Shown here: piece after piece, positions 1-8,344 of the stretch
Layout of the letters: the number at the start of each line of letters is the position of its first letter
How positions within the stretch are numbered: position 1 is the stretch's first letter
NCBI GenBank assembly: GCA_013298955.1
Contig: JAAFJT010000023.1
Coordinates: 1 to 56,682 of the forward strand
Direction: 5' to 3'
Length of the DNA: 56,682 bases
Source of the DNA: Chitinophagales bacterium
GTDB taxonomy: Bacteria > Bacteroidota > Bacteroidia > Chitinophagales > Saprospiraceae
The notes under the pieces: generated by a model
What the model was told of the DNA's origin: nothing
Databases searched by the model: none
Seen by the model: only the letters and a program-made list of their open reading frames with translations
Position numbers and translations under genes: made by a program

Positions 1-9
1 ATAAATACA

Positions 10-40
10 AAATGCGTCCATTTTTCAAGGAACGCATTTT
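10..40 (-). terminator. Intrinsic terminator of the two-component operon
   Basis: An inverted repeat with arms AAATGCGT and ACGCATTT lies just beyond the histidine kinase stop codon. It is a simple stem-loop with an A/T-rich tail in the minus-strand reading direction, so it is the likely end of the regulator-kinase transcript. Confidence 0.6.
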
Positions 41-45
41 ATTTT

Positions 46-1095
46 TTAGAATGATTTTTCCAATGTAAAACCGAATGTCGAACCCGCGCCTTCCGTACTG
101 CGCCAATGAACACTCTGTTTGTGCGCCTCAATAATGTGTTTGACAATCGACAAACCCAATCCAGAACCGCCCACTTCCCGCGAACGACTCTTATCGACTC
201 GGTAAAAACGGTCAAAAACATGTTTCAAATGATGCCGCGCAATCCCAATCCCGTTGTCAGACACCTCAACCAACACAATTTTATCCATATCGTAAAAACC
301 AATCTTTGTTTGCCCATTTTCTTTGCCGTATTTGATGGAATTATTGACCAAATTCGTTAAAACTTGGCGCACGGCTTCCCTATCGGCTCGAACCATCCAG
401 CCATTGTTCGCCCCCTCTTTGAAAACCAATTTGATACCGCGCCCTTTCGCTTTTAATTCCATATCATCTAATACTTCTTGCGTAAGTTTCTGAATATCAA
501 AGGTTTGTAAATCCAAATGCATCTCGCCTGCATCCGATTTGGAAATGGCTTGCAAATCTTCTACAATCGTTTGTAACCGTTCTGCATTTTTAGCCGCTTT
601 TTGAAGGTAGGAAACATTCACATTTGCGTCATGAATCCCGCCATCTAATAAAGTATGCAAAAAACCTTGAATATTAAAAATTGGCGTTTTCAATTCATGC
701 GAAACATTGCCCAAATAATTGCGGCGATATTCCTCCAATTCATGTAAAGTCTTGATTTCGCGGTCTTTATCAGCCGTCCATTCATCCACTTTGCGCTCTA
801 CTTCATCCAAATGATGTGGCATTTCGGCATCTAAACTTTTATCATTTGTAATTTTTTTGTATATTAGTTTGATGCGATTATAAATAAATCGTTCTGTAAA
901 ATAATACACCAGCGCAAAAGTTGCCATGCCAATCAACAAGGGCAATAACACCAAACGCAAAACGGCACTCATATGTGGAACGCACCATTCAAAGAGGCTG
1001 ATTGTAAAAAAAACAATTAAGGTGATAAATGCTGCTGCGTAAAAAGCAATGCGGCGGGGTGTCGGATTTTTCAACATCATAAAAGAAATGCGCAT
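46..1095 (-). CDS. Sensor histidine kinase, PhoR-like
   Basis: 349-residue membrane histidine kinase of a two-component system. Two transmembrane segments (about residues 16-36 and 44-66) are joined by a very short periplasmic stretch. They are followed by a linker, the H-box NVSHELKTP with the phospho-accepting His133, and a complete HATPase domain (N-box TNLVNNSIKYG, G1 DNGIGI, G2 GGSGLGLSIVKH near the C terminus). The almost absent sensor loop suggests it senses within the membrane or through a partner, as in PhoR-type kinases. It lies 80 nt downstream of the response regulator on the same strand, so the two form an operon and a cognate pair. Internal Met codons at residues 6 and 7 are alternative starts. 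The family is certain; the phosphate-sensing role is inferred only from overall similarity to PhoR. Confidence 0.93.
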   Translation of the reverse strand: MRISFMMLKNPTPRRIAFYAAAFITLIVFFTISLFEWCVPHMSAVLRLVLLPLLIGMATFALVYYFTERFIYNRIKLIYKKITNDKSLDAEMPHHLDEVERKVDEWTADKDREIKTLHELEEYRRNYLGNVSHELKTPIFNIQGFLHTLLDGGIHDANVNVSYLQKAAKNAERLQTIVEDLQAISKSDAGEMHLDLQTFDIQKLTQEVLDDMELKAKGRGIKLVFKEGANNGWMVRADREAVRQVLTNLVNNSIKYGKENGQTKIGFYDMDKIVLVEVSDNGIGIARHHLKHVFDRFYRVDKSRSREVGGSGLGLSIVKHIIEAHKQSVHWRSTEGAGSTFGFTLEKSF

Positions 1096-1175
1096 GATGA
1101 ATGAATTGGATTCATCATTTTTTTGATTTTTTTTTGTTTAAATGCACACAATTCGGCATAACAAAGCGTCAATGG

Positions 1176-1841
1176 TTAAAAATCAAATTTATAACCAACA
1201 CCTTTCAGTGTTTTAATATAATCTTGACCCAGTTTTTCGCGGAGTTTCCGAATGTGAACGTCCATCGTTCTATCGCCTACAATAACGTCATGACCCCAAA
1301 TTTTAGTGTAAATCTCCTCTCGTGTAAATACTTTTCCCGGTTTGGAAACCAATAACCACAATAATTCAAATTCTTTGCGCGGCAATTCTATCACTTCTTC
1401 TCCTCTTTTCACTAAAACGGTTTCGCGGTTTATCTCCAAATCGGCAATTTTAAGCATCATCGGTTCCTCCGTTTTGCGGCGGCGCAATAGGGCTTGAATC
1501 CGACTCAACAGGACTTGCGGTTTAATCGGTTTCGTAATAAAATCGTCGCCGCCCACATCTAAGGCTTCGATTTGAGTCCTATCTTCATCCCGCGCCGTCA
1601 AAAAAGCTATCAATATATCTTTCAAACGCGGGTCTGCCCGAATGTGCCGACAGGTTTCAATCCCGTCCATAATCGGCATCATAATATCCAAAAGGATTAT
1701 ATCAGGGCGTTCCAATTGCGCTATTTTCAAGGCGGCACTGCCATTAGAAGCCGTCAACACCTCATAACCATGCTTTTTGAGGTTGTAACTCAGAAAATCA
1801 AGGATGTCTTTTTCGTCATCAACGAGTAAAATCTTTATCAT
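1176..1841 (-). CDS. Response regulator, OmpR/PhoB family
   Basis: 221-residue DNA-binding response regulator. The receiver domain (residues 1-120) has the acidic pocket D8/D9, the phosphorylatable Asp52 in LLDIMMP, Thr82 and Lys104 (ITKP). The second half is a winged-helix DNA-binding domain ending in RTMDVHIRKLREKLG and GVGYKF, typical of the OmpR/PhoB class. It is the first gene of the operon with the histidine kinase, which presumably phosphorylates it. The TAnnTTTG element ends only 5 nt before the ATG, so the transcript may be leaderless or nearly so. Target genes cannot be deduced from the window. Confidence 0.95.
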   Translation of the reverse strand: MIKILLVDDEKDILDFLSYNLKKHGYEVLTASNGSAALKIAQLERPDIILLDIMMPIMDGIETCRHIRADPRLKDILIAFLTARDEDRTQIEALDVGGDDFITKPIKPQVLLSRIQALLRRRKTEEPMMLKIADLEINRETVLVKRGEEVIELPRKEFELLWLLVSKPGKVFTREEIYTKIWGHDVIVGDRTMDVHIRKLREKLGQDYIKTLKGVGYKFDF

Positions 1842-1846
1842 AAGGA

Positions 1847-1854
1847 CAAAATTA
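1847..1854 (-). promoter_or_regulatory. Bacteroidota -7 element (TAATTTTG) for the two-component operon
   Basis: On the minus strand TAATTTTG fits the Bacteroidota consensus TAnnTTTG and ends 5 nt before the response-regulator ATG. No well-spaced -33 TTTG is visible, so the call rests on the -7 element alone. Confidence 0.45.
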
Positions 1855-1899
1855 GCATCAAAGGAGGTGATTTAAACCCAACTTCATATTAAGAAATCG

Positions 1900-2250
1900 T
1901 TAATTTTTTTTTTGAAGTTGTAACAATGAATCGCGTTTTTCGACTTGAAAGGTCACTTTTTTATAAACCATTTCTAATAATTTGGGACGACGCGCCAACC
2001 AACCCATCGTGGTATCAAATTGTGCTTCGGTGACACCATGTTTTTTGAAAATTTGCACGGTATATTTTTTAGCCAAACTATCCCGAATCGATTCCGTTTC
2101 CCCTTCCACATAGGCTTCTGCCATGTGCAAATCCGATAAAAGTTGCGCCAATTTTTCTTCTGACATTGCCATACCTGACGATTCTTTACAACTTATTGTT
2201 GTAAAAAGGCTGACAAAAATCAAAAGTACATATCGATATTGTTGAATCAT
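1900..2250 (-). CDS. DUF4296 lipoprotein
   Basis: 116-residue lipoprotein counted from the Met at 2250. That start avoids overlap with the phosphatase gene and gives a proper signal peptide (MIQQYRYVLLIFVSLF) ending in the lipobox TISC. The mature part holds the DUF4296 pattern (EEKLAQLLSDLHMAEAY, then a helical segment about the catalytically unassigned FKKHGVTEAQFDTTM). Such proteins are common in Bacteroidota and have no established function. It is the third gene of a minus-strand run with the M1 aminopeptidase and the SixA-like phosphatase and is separated from the latter by 2 nt, so co-transcription is likely. Confidence 0.8.
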   Translation of the reverse strand: MIQQYRYVLLIFVSLFTTISCKESSGMAMSEEKLAQLLSDLHMAEAYVEGETESIRDSLAKKYTVQIFKKHGVTEAQFDTTMGWLARRPKLLEMVYKKVTFQVEKRDSLLQLQKKN

Positions 2251-2252
2251 TG

Positions 2253-2750
2253 TTAAATTTCGATTTGTTTTGGAAACCATTGTTCAACGACTTGGGCTGT
2301 TTGGGCATTAAAATCTTTCCAATTTGCCCCATTTCCTACGATTTGAACGATACCACAAGTTGAAATATTGTCAATATAATCGTTTGTAAACGAATTGGCA
2401 AAATGTGTGAAAGTTGGATTATGCCCAAACAAACAAATTGTATTTAAATTATCGTCTAACTCATGTACTAAATCCATTATATCTTGCGCGTCTGCATCAT
2501 AAATGCTGCGGCGAAGGTCTATTTTATTTTTGGCAATCCCAAACGCATCGGCAAAATAACCTGCGGTAGTTTGAGCGCGATTGGCAGCACTTGAAATTAA
2601 AATATCGGGTTTTACTCCCCGATTTGCCAAAAATGCACTCATACGCGGTGCATCGCGCAAGCCGCGAGCCGATAAAGGACGGTCAAAATCGCGCAAACCG
2701 ACGTGTCCCCAATCGGATTTGGCGTGTCGAATTAAAAAAATCGTTTTCAT
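2253..2750 (-). CDS. SixA-like histidine phosphatase
   Basis: 165-residue histidine-phosphatase-superfamily protein. The N-terminal RHAK motif (His9) supplies the nucleophile, and LSARGLRDA and LFGHNPTFTHF carry the other conserved arginine and second catalytic histidine. Length and motifs match SixA, a phosphohistidine phosphatase acting on histidine-phosphotransfer proteins, but close relatives also dephosphorylate small molecules. The ATG overlaps the TGA of the M1 aminopeptidase gene (ATGA arrangement), so translation is coupled. Substrate is not predictable here. Confidence 0.85.
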   Translation of the reverse strand: MKTIFLIRHAKSDWGHVGLRDFDRPLSARGLRDAPRMSAFLANRGVKPDILISSAANRAQTTAGYFADAFGIAKNKIDLRRSIYDADAQDIMDLVHELDDNLNTICLFGHNPTFTHFANSFTNDYIDNISTCGIVQIVGNGANWKDFNAQTAQVVEQWFPKQIEI

Positions 2751-4747
2751 AATTTAATCATTTTATGGGTTGATGACAAATTGCCATCTGTTAATTTTAA
2801 CATATAAATGCCTGCGGGCAATGTCCCGATTTGCCATTCTACTTTGCCTTGCACTTGCGTCAAATCTTTTTGCAAAACCAAAGAACCTGTCAAATTGAAA
2901 ACACTTGCTTTTATTTTTTGATAATTATTTGATTGAAAATCAATGGTTAATGATTTATCAACTGGATTTGGATAAACCGAAACGGGCAATAAATGCGCCA
3001 CATCGTCTGTCCCAACACAATATCCTATCAAATTATCCGTCGGCGAACCATTGAAATAACTCACTAAACGATATTTTGCAGGCAATTGTAAATTCGGGTC
3101 TGCCCAAATGCTATCGGCTCTAAAAGGCAAATCTATCAGAAACGAATGATAAGTTCCCGTCATGTTCAACCGCAATACGGTATCTCGCCCAGTCTGACTT
3201 TTCAGGCGCACAGGAATTGGAATTTCGTAATTCGGTACAGAACCGTGAGAGGTCGATTGATTTACAACAATTTGAATGCGATTCGCAACAAAAGCGGAAC
3301 GACATGACCCAATATTAAACGTCGGATAACCTTGTCCATAAAACCAATCTGCAAAAAAACGGGTTAAATCTTGCCGACTTGTTGCTTCAATATGTCGTTT
3401 TAAATCATTTGTTGTAGCATAACCATGCATCAATCGCGCATCCCGCAAGTAATTTTGAACGCCCGCAAAAAAAGCACTATCGCCCACTTTCCAACGCAAG
3501 GCATGTAACACATAGGCTCCTTTGTTATACGTCAACCTTGAATCGAAAATCCGATTGACACTTGTGGTATCATCCACTCGAACCGAACCCGCCGTTTGCG
3601 AAAGCACCGAATTTAAAGTCGCCGTTTTCCACGCATTCCAATAAACACCATTATATAAACGCTCGTAAGTCAAGCCTGTTAAATAAGTAGCAAAACCTTC
3701 ATTTAACCAAATGTCCTGCCAATTGCCACAAGTGACCATATCGCCAAACCATTGATGCGCCAACTCATGTGCGACCAAACTTTGGTCTAAATTTGCCATA
3801 AAACTCATCGTTTGATGCTCTTCACCGCCGCCCCAGCCCCATTGTGCGTGTCCATATTTTTCTTTTTTGAATGGATAAGGCGCAAATAAAGAGTCAAAAA
3901 GCTGCATAATCGGAATGATTTCAGGCGATTTCTGCCGCGCTGTTGACAAATATTCGGGATAAACATAGTTTAAACAATTCAACGTATCACCGCGCAATGG
4001 TATTTTTTCCGTAAACTCGACATAATTCGTGACCGCAATCGCCACCAAATACGGCGTTATCGGGTAACGATGTTTCCAAATAACCATTTTAGCAGCCGAA
4101 TCCAAAGCATATTCGGCTGCTAAAATGCCATTCGATGCCACTTTATTGCCCGCAGGCACTTTGACAAACACGTCTATCGAATCCACTTTATCATTCAAAT
4201 CCAATTTAGAAGGCCACCAATCGCGAGAACCATAGGGTTCGGAAAGCGTCCAAAGGATTGGAACGTTATTATGTCGATTGGTAATGAACGCACCAAAACC
4301 TGTCGAAGGCGGTATTCCTTGATAAAAAAGATGGATAGAATCCAAATTTCCATTTATAATTTGGGACGACAAGTTTACTTCAAGTGTTTTATTGGGTGAT
4401 TGCGTATAACTAACCAAGCGATTGCGAAATTTAATACTATCAATTTGCAAAACATTGTCCAAATCAAAGGACATTTTATCCATATTTTCCAATGCTTTGA
4501 AGTAAGTCGTCACCGAACCTTTGATGTACCGAATCGCAGGATTCACTTCCCAATAAAAACGGTGGTATTTGACATCATAATTCGCGCCCGCGCCTGTTGG
4601 AGCGAAATTTTCAAGCCCCGAATGGGCTTGTTTTTCACCATTAGCAATCGATTGTAAGGTCAAATGAAGGTCTGTAGGCGTTTGCGCCGACAACGCAACT
4701 GCCCAAAACAGCCCCATTCCCATCATTATTTTTTTTATAAAAGCCAT
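2747..4747 (-). CDS. Secreted M1-family aminopeptidase with T9SS C-terminal domain
   Basis: Zinc aminopeptidase of the M1 (gluzincin) family, 666 residues from the chosen start. The start at 4747 gives a clear signal peptide (FIKKIMMGMGLFWAVALSAQ); Met codons at 4759 and 4795 are alternatives. The zinc site is intact: HELAH (His327, His331) and Glu350 in LNEGFATYL. The substrate-binding loop is GGGEEHQTM (about 306-314) where the family usually shows GAMEN, so it diverges from canonical aminopeptidase N. The last 80 residues form a T9SS type A sorting domain (VYPNPVDKSL, then LPAGIYMLKL), so the enzyme should cross the outer membrane through T9SS and be anchored or released. It heads the minus-strand operon with the phosphatase and lipoprotein. 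Confidence 0.92.
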   Translation of the reverse strand: MAFIKKIMMGMGLFWAVALSAQTPTDLHLTLQSIANGEKQAHSGLENFAPTGAGANYDVKYHRFYWEVNPAIRYIKGSVTTYFKALENMDKMSFDLDNVLQIDSIKFRNRLVSYTQSPNKTLEVNLSSQIINGNLDSIHLFYQGIPPSTGFGAFITNRHNNVPILWTLSEPYGSRDWWPSKLDLNDKVDSIDVFVKVPAGNKVASNGILAAEYALDSAAKMVIWKHRYPITPYLVAIAVTNYVEFTEKIPLRGDTLNCLNYVYPEYLSTARQKSPEIIPIMQLFDSLFAPYPFKKEKYGHAQWGWGGGEEHQTMSFMANLDQSLVAHELAHQWFGDMVTCGNWQDIWLNEGFATYLTGLTYERLYNGVYWNAWKTATLNSVLSQTAGSVRVDDTTSVNRIFDSRLTYNKGAYVLHALRWKVGDSAFFAGVQNYLRDARLMHGYATTNDLKRHIEATSRQDLTRFFADWFYGQGYPTFNIGSCRSAFVANRIQIVVNQSTSHGSVPNYEIPIPVRLKSQTGRDTVLRLNMTGTYHSFLIDLPFRADSIWADPNLQLPAKYRLVSYFNGSPTDNLIGYCVGTDDVAHLLPVSVYPNPVDKSLTIDFQSNNYQKIKASVFNLTGSLVLQKDLTQVQGKVEWQIGTLPAGIYMLKLTDGNLSSTHKMIKL

Positions 4748-4838
4748 TTTTGAATCCATTTTGAATTTTGAAATGCAAATGAACACAAAAATCATTAAAA
4801 TAGAAAATTTATTCGCTTGATTTTAACGCAAAATAAAA

Positions 4839-4872
4839 AGTCGGCTTCCATTGCGGGAAACCGACTGCTGTT
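4839..4872 (-). terminator. Terminator-like hairpin in the leader of the aminopeptidase operon
   Basis: The stem AGTCGG-TTTCC / GGAAG-CCGACT on the minus strand is followed by TTTTTATTTT, the form of an intrinsic terminator, yet no minus-strand gene lies upstream. It sits 90 nt before the aminopeptidase start, so it may attenuate that operon or end a small RNA. The rest of the 4748-5207 gap is A/T-rich and otherwise shows only the + strand promoter at 5149. Confidence 0.4.
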
Positions 4873-5148
4873 TTTGGAATTATAACATTGTAATGATGTA
4901 TATTTTCGGGCTTTTTCTTGAAAGATTGTTTTTGGAAGCACCTTGCGCACTTGTTTTTAAGCGTCACAGCCATAAAAGATACATACACTCAACGTGTGAC
5001 GATAAAATTTTTTTAAAAAAAATATATTTTTAATAATCGGCTAACAATCAATTCATAACACATTCAGATTAGAGTTCAAATTCAATAAATCATTCATTTA
5101 CAATCATTTATATTGAAATTTTAGCGATAACTAACATTTTTTTGGTAT

Positions 5149-5156
5149 TATTTTTG
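5149..5156 (+). promoter_or_regulatory. -7 element TATTTTTG upstream of the small lipoprotein gene
   Basis: TATTTTTG matches TAnnTTTG and lies 52 nt before the lipoprotein ATG. No convincing -33 TTG at the expected distance was found. Confidence 0.4.
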
Positions 5157-5207
5157 AAAAATGGGAAGTATATCCATTGAAATCTAATTCATTAAAAGAA
5201 ACATTTT

Positions 5208-5720
5208 ATGCTAAAATTCTTCTACTTATTCAGTTTAGGCATTGCATTGACGACATTGACAACTTCTTGTAAGAAAACAGAAGTGAATCTATTTATAGGC
5301 GCGTTTTCAGGAAATTATAAAATTCTAAGCATGGCGGCAACCGATTATACGCGGGTTGGCGAAGGTCGTTTCAAAGAATTTGCATCGACCGAAGTGGGTA
5401 TTGCACAACTCAACGCGTCAGATACGGATGATGCACACACGTTAATTATCAGTCCAGCAGTGGCAGACCGCAGCCGCCCTTTTGAAAAAATGAGGGCAAT
5501 TGGTTCGTTTTACACGAAAAAAGACGGTTATTCCTTGTTTTGGCAGCCCAATGATACCGGAGATAAAGTGATTTTGAAACATATTGCCAGTGGCAAGTTT
5601 AAAGCGATTAACATCGAAGTCCACAAGTTGACGGGTAAAATGTATGAGTGGAGTTATAGCGAAAAAAATGAGATTGGGGCAGTTACGTATAGCGAAGTTT
5701 GGAAATTAGAAAAACAATAA
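5208..5720 (+). CDS. Hypothetical lipoprotein
   Basis: 170-residue protein with a lipoprotein signal peptide: hydrophobic segment FYLFSLGIALTTLTTSC with Cys21 as the lipidated residue. The mature part is predicted mostly beta (alternating hydrophobic strands with GNYKIL, EGRFKEF, GYSLFWQPND, SEVWKLEK), consistent with a small lipocalin-like or beta-sandwich domain, but no family is recognised. It stands alone between the aminopeptidase operon (divergent) and the MFS gene (convergent). Role unknown. Confidence 0.7.
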   Translation: MLKFFYLFSLGIALTTLTTSCKKTEVNLFIGAFSGNYKILSMAATDYTRVGEGRFKEFASTEVGIAQLNASDTDDAHTLIISPAVADRSRPFEKMRAIGSFYTKKDGYSLFWQPNDTGDKVILKHIASGKFKAINIEVHKLTGKMYEWSYSEKNEIGAVTYSEVWKLEKQ

Positions 5721-5731
5721 TCTAATTTGTT

Positions 5732-5847
5732 ATTTGAATCAAGAATGAAGGAATTGTAGGAATTAAAGGACGAATGGCTTGATTTTTATCAAAAAATCAA
5801 GCCATTCGTCCTTTAATTCCTACAATTCCTTCATTCCTAATTCAAAT
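5732..5847. repeat. Family A long intergenic palindrome / bidirectional terminator
   Basis: A 116-bp inverted repeat with near-perfect arms of about 55 bp separated by only a few bases. The outer ends read ATTTGAATCAAGAATGAAGG and the complement of ATTTGAATTAGGAATGAAGG. It fills the gap between two convergent genes and so can end transcription from both sides. The same outer ends recur at 13344, 18181, 22205, 25922 and 43206. Confidence 0.85.
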
Positions 5848-5853
5848 TATTAT

Positions 5854-7320
5854 TTAATCTTCGCTCACCAAAAAACAAGAACCCGCCGCTAAAAGCAAAC
5901 AAACGCCTGCTAAAATCAAGGCATTGCGCGGGTCGTCTCCCAACAAACTTTTGTAAAATAAAGGCACGGTCAACATCCCAATAAATTGTGGGACACAAAT
6001 AAAACCATTAAAAATGCCCATATATACGCCCATTCGTTCTCCTGAAACCGCATTTGCCAACATTAAATAGGGCATCGACATAATTGAACCCCATGCCAAA
6101 CCAATCAAACCCATGCCCGCCAAGTAAATCATTTTATCGTTGGACAAGATGGTGATGAAAAATCCAACTGCGCCAATTGTCAAAAACAAAGCATGTGTTG
6201 CCCGCCGACTCCCTATTTTTTTGACAATCATTGGGATAAAAATCGAAATAATGAAGCAAGTAATGCTAAATGCGGCAAAACAAAGTCCGCCCCATTTACT
6301 GCCTTCTTCAAAACCAAGTCGATTGGCTTCAGGACTCGAAGCATTAAATGAATATTTCGCAACTGATAAGGATAAATATTGCCACATCAAAGGCAGACCA
6401 TACCATGTAAAGAATTTGACCCACCAAAGTTGCTTCATGACTTTGGGCATTTCAGAAAGCGAAGCCAAGATTTCTTTGAAAACAGGTAACCATAAAACAC
6501 CATATAAGACGACAAAAATGCCAACAATCCACATCAAACCCGCGCTTATACCGCCTGTGCGGGCTGCAAATAAACCGCCCATCAAAGCGGCTCCAATGGT
6601 CAATGCCAAGTGCCAAAATTTGATATTTTGCTGTTGTTCAGCCGTAAACGCATGTGCTTTTTTATAATTTTCATTGACAGGTGGATATTCTTTGGTCGAA
6701 TACATTGTCCAAAAAACCGTTGACAAAATGGCTACTGCACCCAAATAGAACGGATACCGCACCGAATTGGGAATGCCATTGGAAAGCGCATTCGGGTCGG
6801 TAGATAAAGCCATTGAGATACCAATTAATGGCAATATGAAAGGCATTAAATTCGCTAAGGTTTGACCAAAACCAACCATAAAAGATTGCACCGAAAAGCC
6901 TGTTGGACGTTGTTCTTCATTCAACATGTCGCCTACGAAAGCGCGGAAAGGCTCCATCGACGAGTTTAAACCAGCATCTAACAACCACATCAAGCAAGCT
7001 GCCATGAAAACCGAACTCGAATTAGGCATCAAAATCATGGCAATACTGCCCACCACTGCCCCAATAAAAACGTATGGTTTGCGCCGCCCCCAAACAGGAG
7101 ACCAACTTTTATCGGAAAGTGCGCCAATAATCGGTTGCAAAAGCAAACCTGTCAACGGACCCGCGAGCCAAAGCCCCGGAATCGACGCTTCATCTGCCCC
7201 CAAATACCGATAAATCGGACTCATATTGGCTTGTTGCAAGCCGAATCCATATTGAATCCCTAAAAATCCAAAACTCATGTTCCAGATTTGCCAAAAACTT
7301 AAGTTGGGTTTCTTTTCCAC
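5854..7320 (-). CDS. MFS transporter, sugar type (SLC45/maltose-transporter-like)
   Basis: 488-residue inner-membrane transporter with twelve predicted hydrophobic segments. Early motifs [20 protein letters not shown] and [17 protein letters not shown] followed by WGRRKPYV are those of the SLC45/maltose-transporter-like MFS group, in which the D-x(6-7)-G-RRKP loop replaces the usual motif A. Members move disaccharides or other glycosides with protons; the actual substrate cannot be read. No glycoside hydrolase or regulator lies next to it. A terminator-like hairpin with a T-tract lies about 100 nt upstream on the same strand, so the gene may be attenuated. Confidence 0.85.
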   Translation of the reverse strand: MEKKPNLSFWQIWNMSFGFLGIQYGFGLQQANMSPIYRYLGADEASIPGLWLAGPLTGLLLQPIIGALSDKSWSPVWGRRKPYVFIGAVVGSIAMILMPNSSSVFMAACLMWLLDAGLNSSMEPFRAFVGDMLNEEQRPTGFSVQSFMVGFGQTLANLMPFILPLIGISMALSTDPNALSNGIPNSVRYPFYLGAVAILSTVFWTMYSTKEYPPVNENYKKAHAFTAEQQQNIKFWHLALTIGAALMGGLFAARTGGISAGLMWIVGIFVVLYGVLWLPVFKEILASLSEMPKVMKQLWWVKFFTWYGLPLMWQYLSLSVAKYSFNASSPEANRLGFEEGSKWGGLCFAAFSITCFIISIFIPMIVKKIGSRRATHALFLTIGAVGFFITILSNDKMIYLAGMGLIGLAWGSIMSMPYLMLANAVSGERMGVYMGIFNGFICVPQFIGMLTVPLFYKSLLGDDPRNALILAGVCLLLAAGSCFLVSED

Positions 7321-7416
7321 TTTGTTGAAATACGATTGGTTGTTAAAATAAACGATTCATTTCTATTTAGATGCTATCTGTCACAAATTTATAAAAATTA
7401 AAACAAAACAGCGTTC

Positions 7417-7454
7417 AAAAAAAAAAGAGCAATGATGGTTGCCATCATTTGCTC
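7417..7454 (-). terminator. Intrinsic terminator upstream of the MFS gene
   Basis: On the minus strand a stem GAGCAAATGATGG / CCATCATTGCTC with a two-base loop is followed by a run of ten T. This is a strong intrinsic terminator, yet it lies about 100 nt before the MFS start with no gene before it. It therefore ends either an attenuated leader or a small RNA. A weak -7 (TAAATTTG, 7383-7390) between hairpin and gene could restart transcription. Confidence 0.65.
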
Positions 7455-7626
7455 TCATAAGAAATCACCCGACTGTTATTTTCTGATTCAGTAATTGAAT
7501 GCTTCTAAAAACAGATTCTTTTTTTTGAAAAACCCTATTTATCACCAAAAATGCAATGAAAGCGGGCTAAAAAAATGAATTTGTCTTTAAAACACTGCTT
7601 TAATTATGAATCTTATAATACAATCA
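7427..7626 (-). ncRNA. Possible leader RNA or small RNA before the MFS gene
   Basis: A TTG-N19-TACCTTAG element on the minus strand (7632-7661; one mismatch in the -7 box) would start a transcript of about 200 nt that ends exactly at the intrinsic terminator. No open reading frame of note is in it. It could be an attenuated leader of the transporter gene or a free small RNA. No known riboswitch class was recognised. Confidence 0.25.
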
Positions 7627-7849
7627 CGATGCTAAGGTACAGCAGTTTTTTTATATTGCAACCATTTGACGATATTTTTTTTCTTTTTTTTAAAAAAAAG
7701 TAGAATGAATGATTGAATATAGCTGTGTTGCCAAATAAAATTTTATATTTTTATTGTCTGCTTATTAAATATTTTTATGTATTTTAAAATGATTAAAAAA
7801 AAAATCCCAAAAAAAAAAGAGAAATATCCTTTTTTGTCAAAAAAAGGCG

Positions 7850-7857
7850 TACTTTTG
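7850..7857 (+). promoter_or_regulatory. -7 element TACTTTTG of the tmRNA gene
   Basis: TACTTTTG matches TAnnTTTG and ends 26 nt before the mature tmRNA 5' end, a usual position for a processed RNA. Confidence 0.6.
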
Positions 7858-7883
7858 TGGCGGAAATAAAAAGTATTTTCAAA

Positions 7884-8257
7884 GGGGCTGATCGGAATTG
7901 ACGGGGAAGCATATCGGTTCGTATAAGCATGCCGTGACATGAACCTATCGCACGTAAAAAGATGGTTCACCCATTTAGCTGGCAACTATAACTATGCCAT
8001 GGCTGCTTAATTTCGGACGAGATTAAGTTCCATTGTGCTGTTCGTTTGAGGTTACATACAAAACGTTCCGCGCATAATCCAAATTGTAACTATTCTGACG
8101 GTTTTCTCGCCTGACTGAAGACAATTCATCGGGGATAAGGTGGGAGCATGGGCGTGTTTTTTGTCTTTCTCCCGCTCGACAATCTAATAAAAAACTAAGC
8201 ATGTAGAAGGCTTTCAGGTACTTTGTTCGGACCAGGGTTCGATTCCCTGCGGCTCCA
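7884..8257 (+). ncRNA. ssrA: Transfer-messenger RNA (tmRNA)
   Basis: The 5' end GGGGCTGATCGGAATTGACG and the 3' end GGTTCGATTCCCTGCGGCTCC-A form the tRNA-Ala-like half: GGGGCTG pairs with CGGCTCC, and the T-arm GGTTCGATTCC is standard. CCA is not encoded (CAA follows). The internal tag frame at 7981-8010 reads GNYNYAMAA then TAA, so stalled proteins would receive Ala followed by GNYNYAMAA, ending in the degradation signal AMAA recognised by ClpXP-type proteases. Length (374 nt) and position as a stand-alone gene with its own promoter and terminator fit. The tag differs from the ANDENYALAA of E. coli but keeps the YA-x-AA ending. Confidence 0.95.
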
Positions 8258-8299
8258 CAAGTTTTCCGTAAATGATTGGTTATCAATTATTTAAAAACA

Positions 8300-8338
8300 A
8301 AAAATTGGTATCTATTGAATAATAGATGCCAATTTTTT
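8300..8338. terminator. Bidirectional terminator between tmRNA and the TamB-like gene
   Basis: Stem ATTGGTATCTATT / AATAGATGCCAAT with a four-base loop, flanked by A-runs on the left and T-runs on the right. It sits between two convergent genes and can stop transcription from either. Confidence 0.75.
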
Positions 8339-8344
8339 TGGGCA

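Noticed and set aside
4851-5033. 60-codon + frame in the aminopeptidase/lipoprotein gap
   Set aside because: No promoter or family likeness; it begins at the edge of the hairpin and looks like chance.
7743-7985. 80-codon minus-strand frame over the tmRNA promoter
   Set aside because: Overlaps the promoter and 5' part of tmRNA on the opposite strand and has no family features.
8023-8286. 87-codon minus-strand frame with a GAAGNRTLV stretch
   Set aside because: It lies antisense to the tmRNA; the peptide is the reverse translation of the tRNA-like half, a common false gene.
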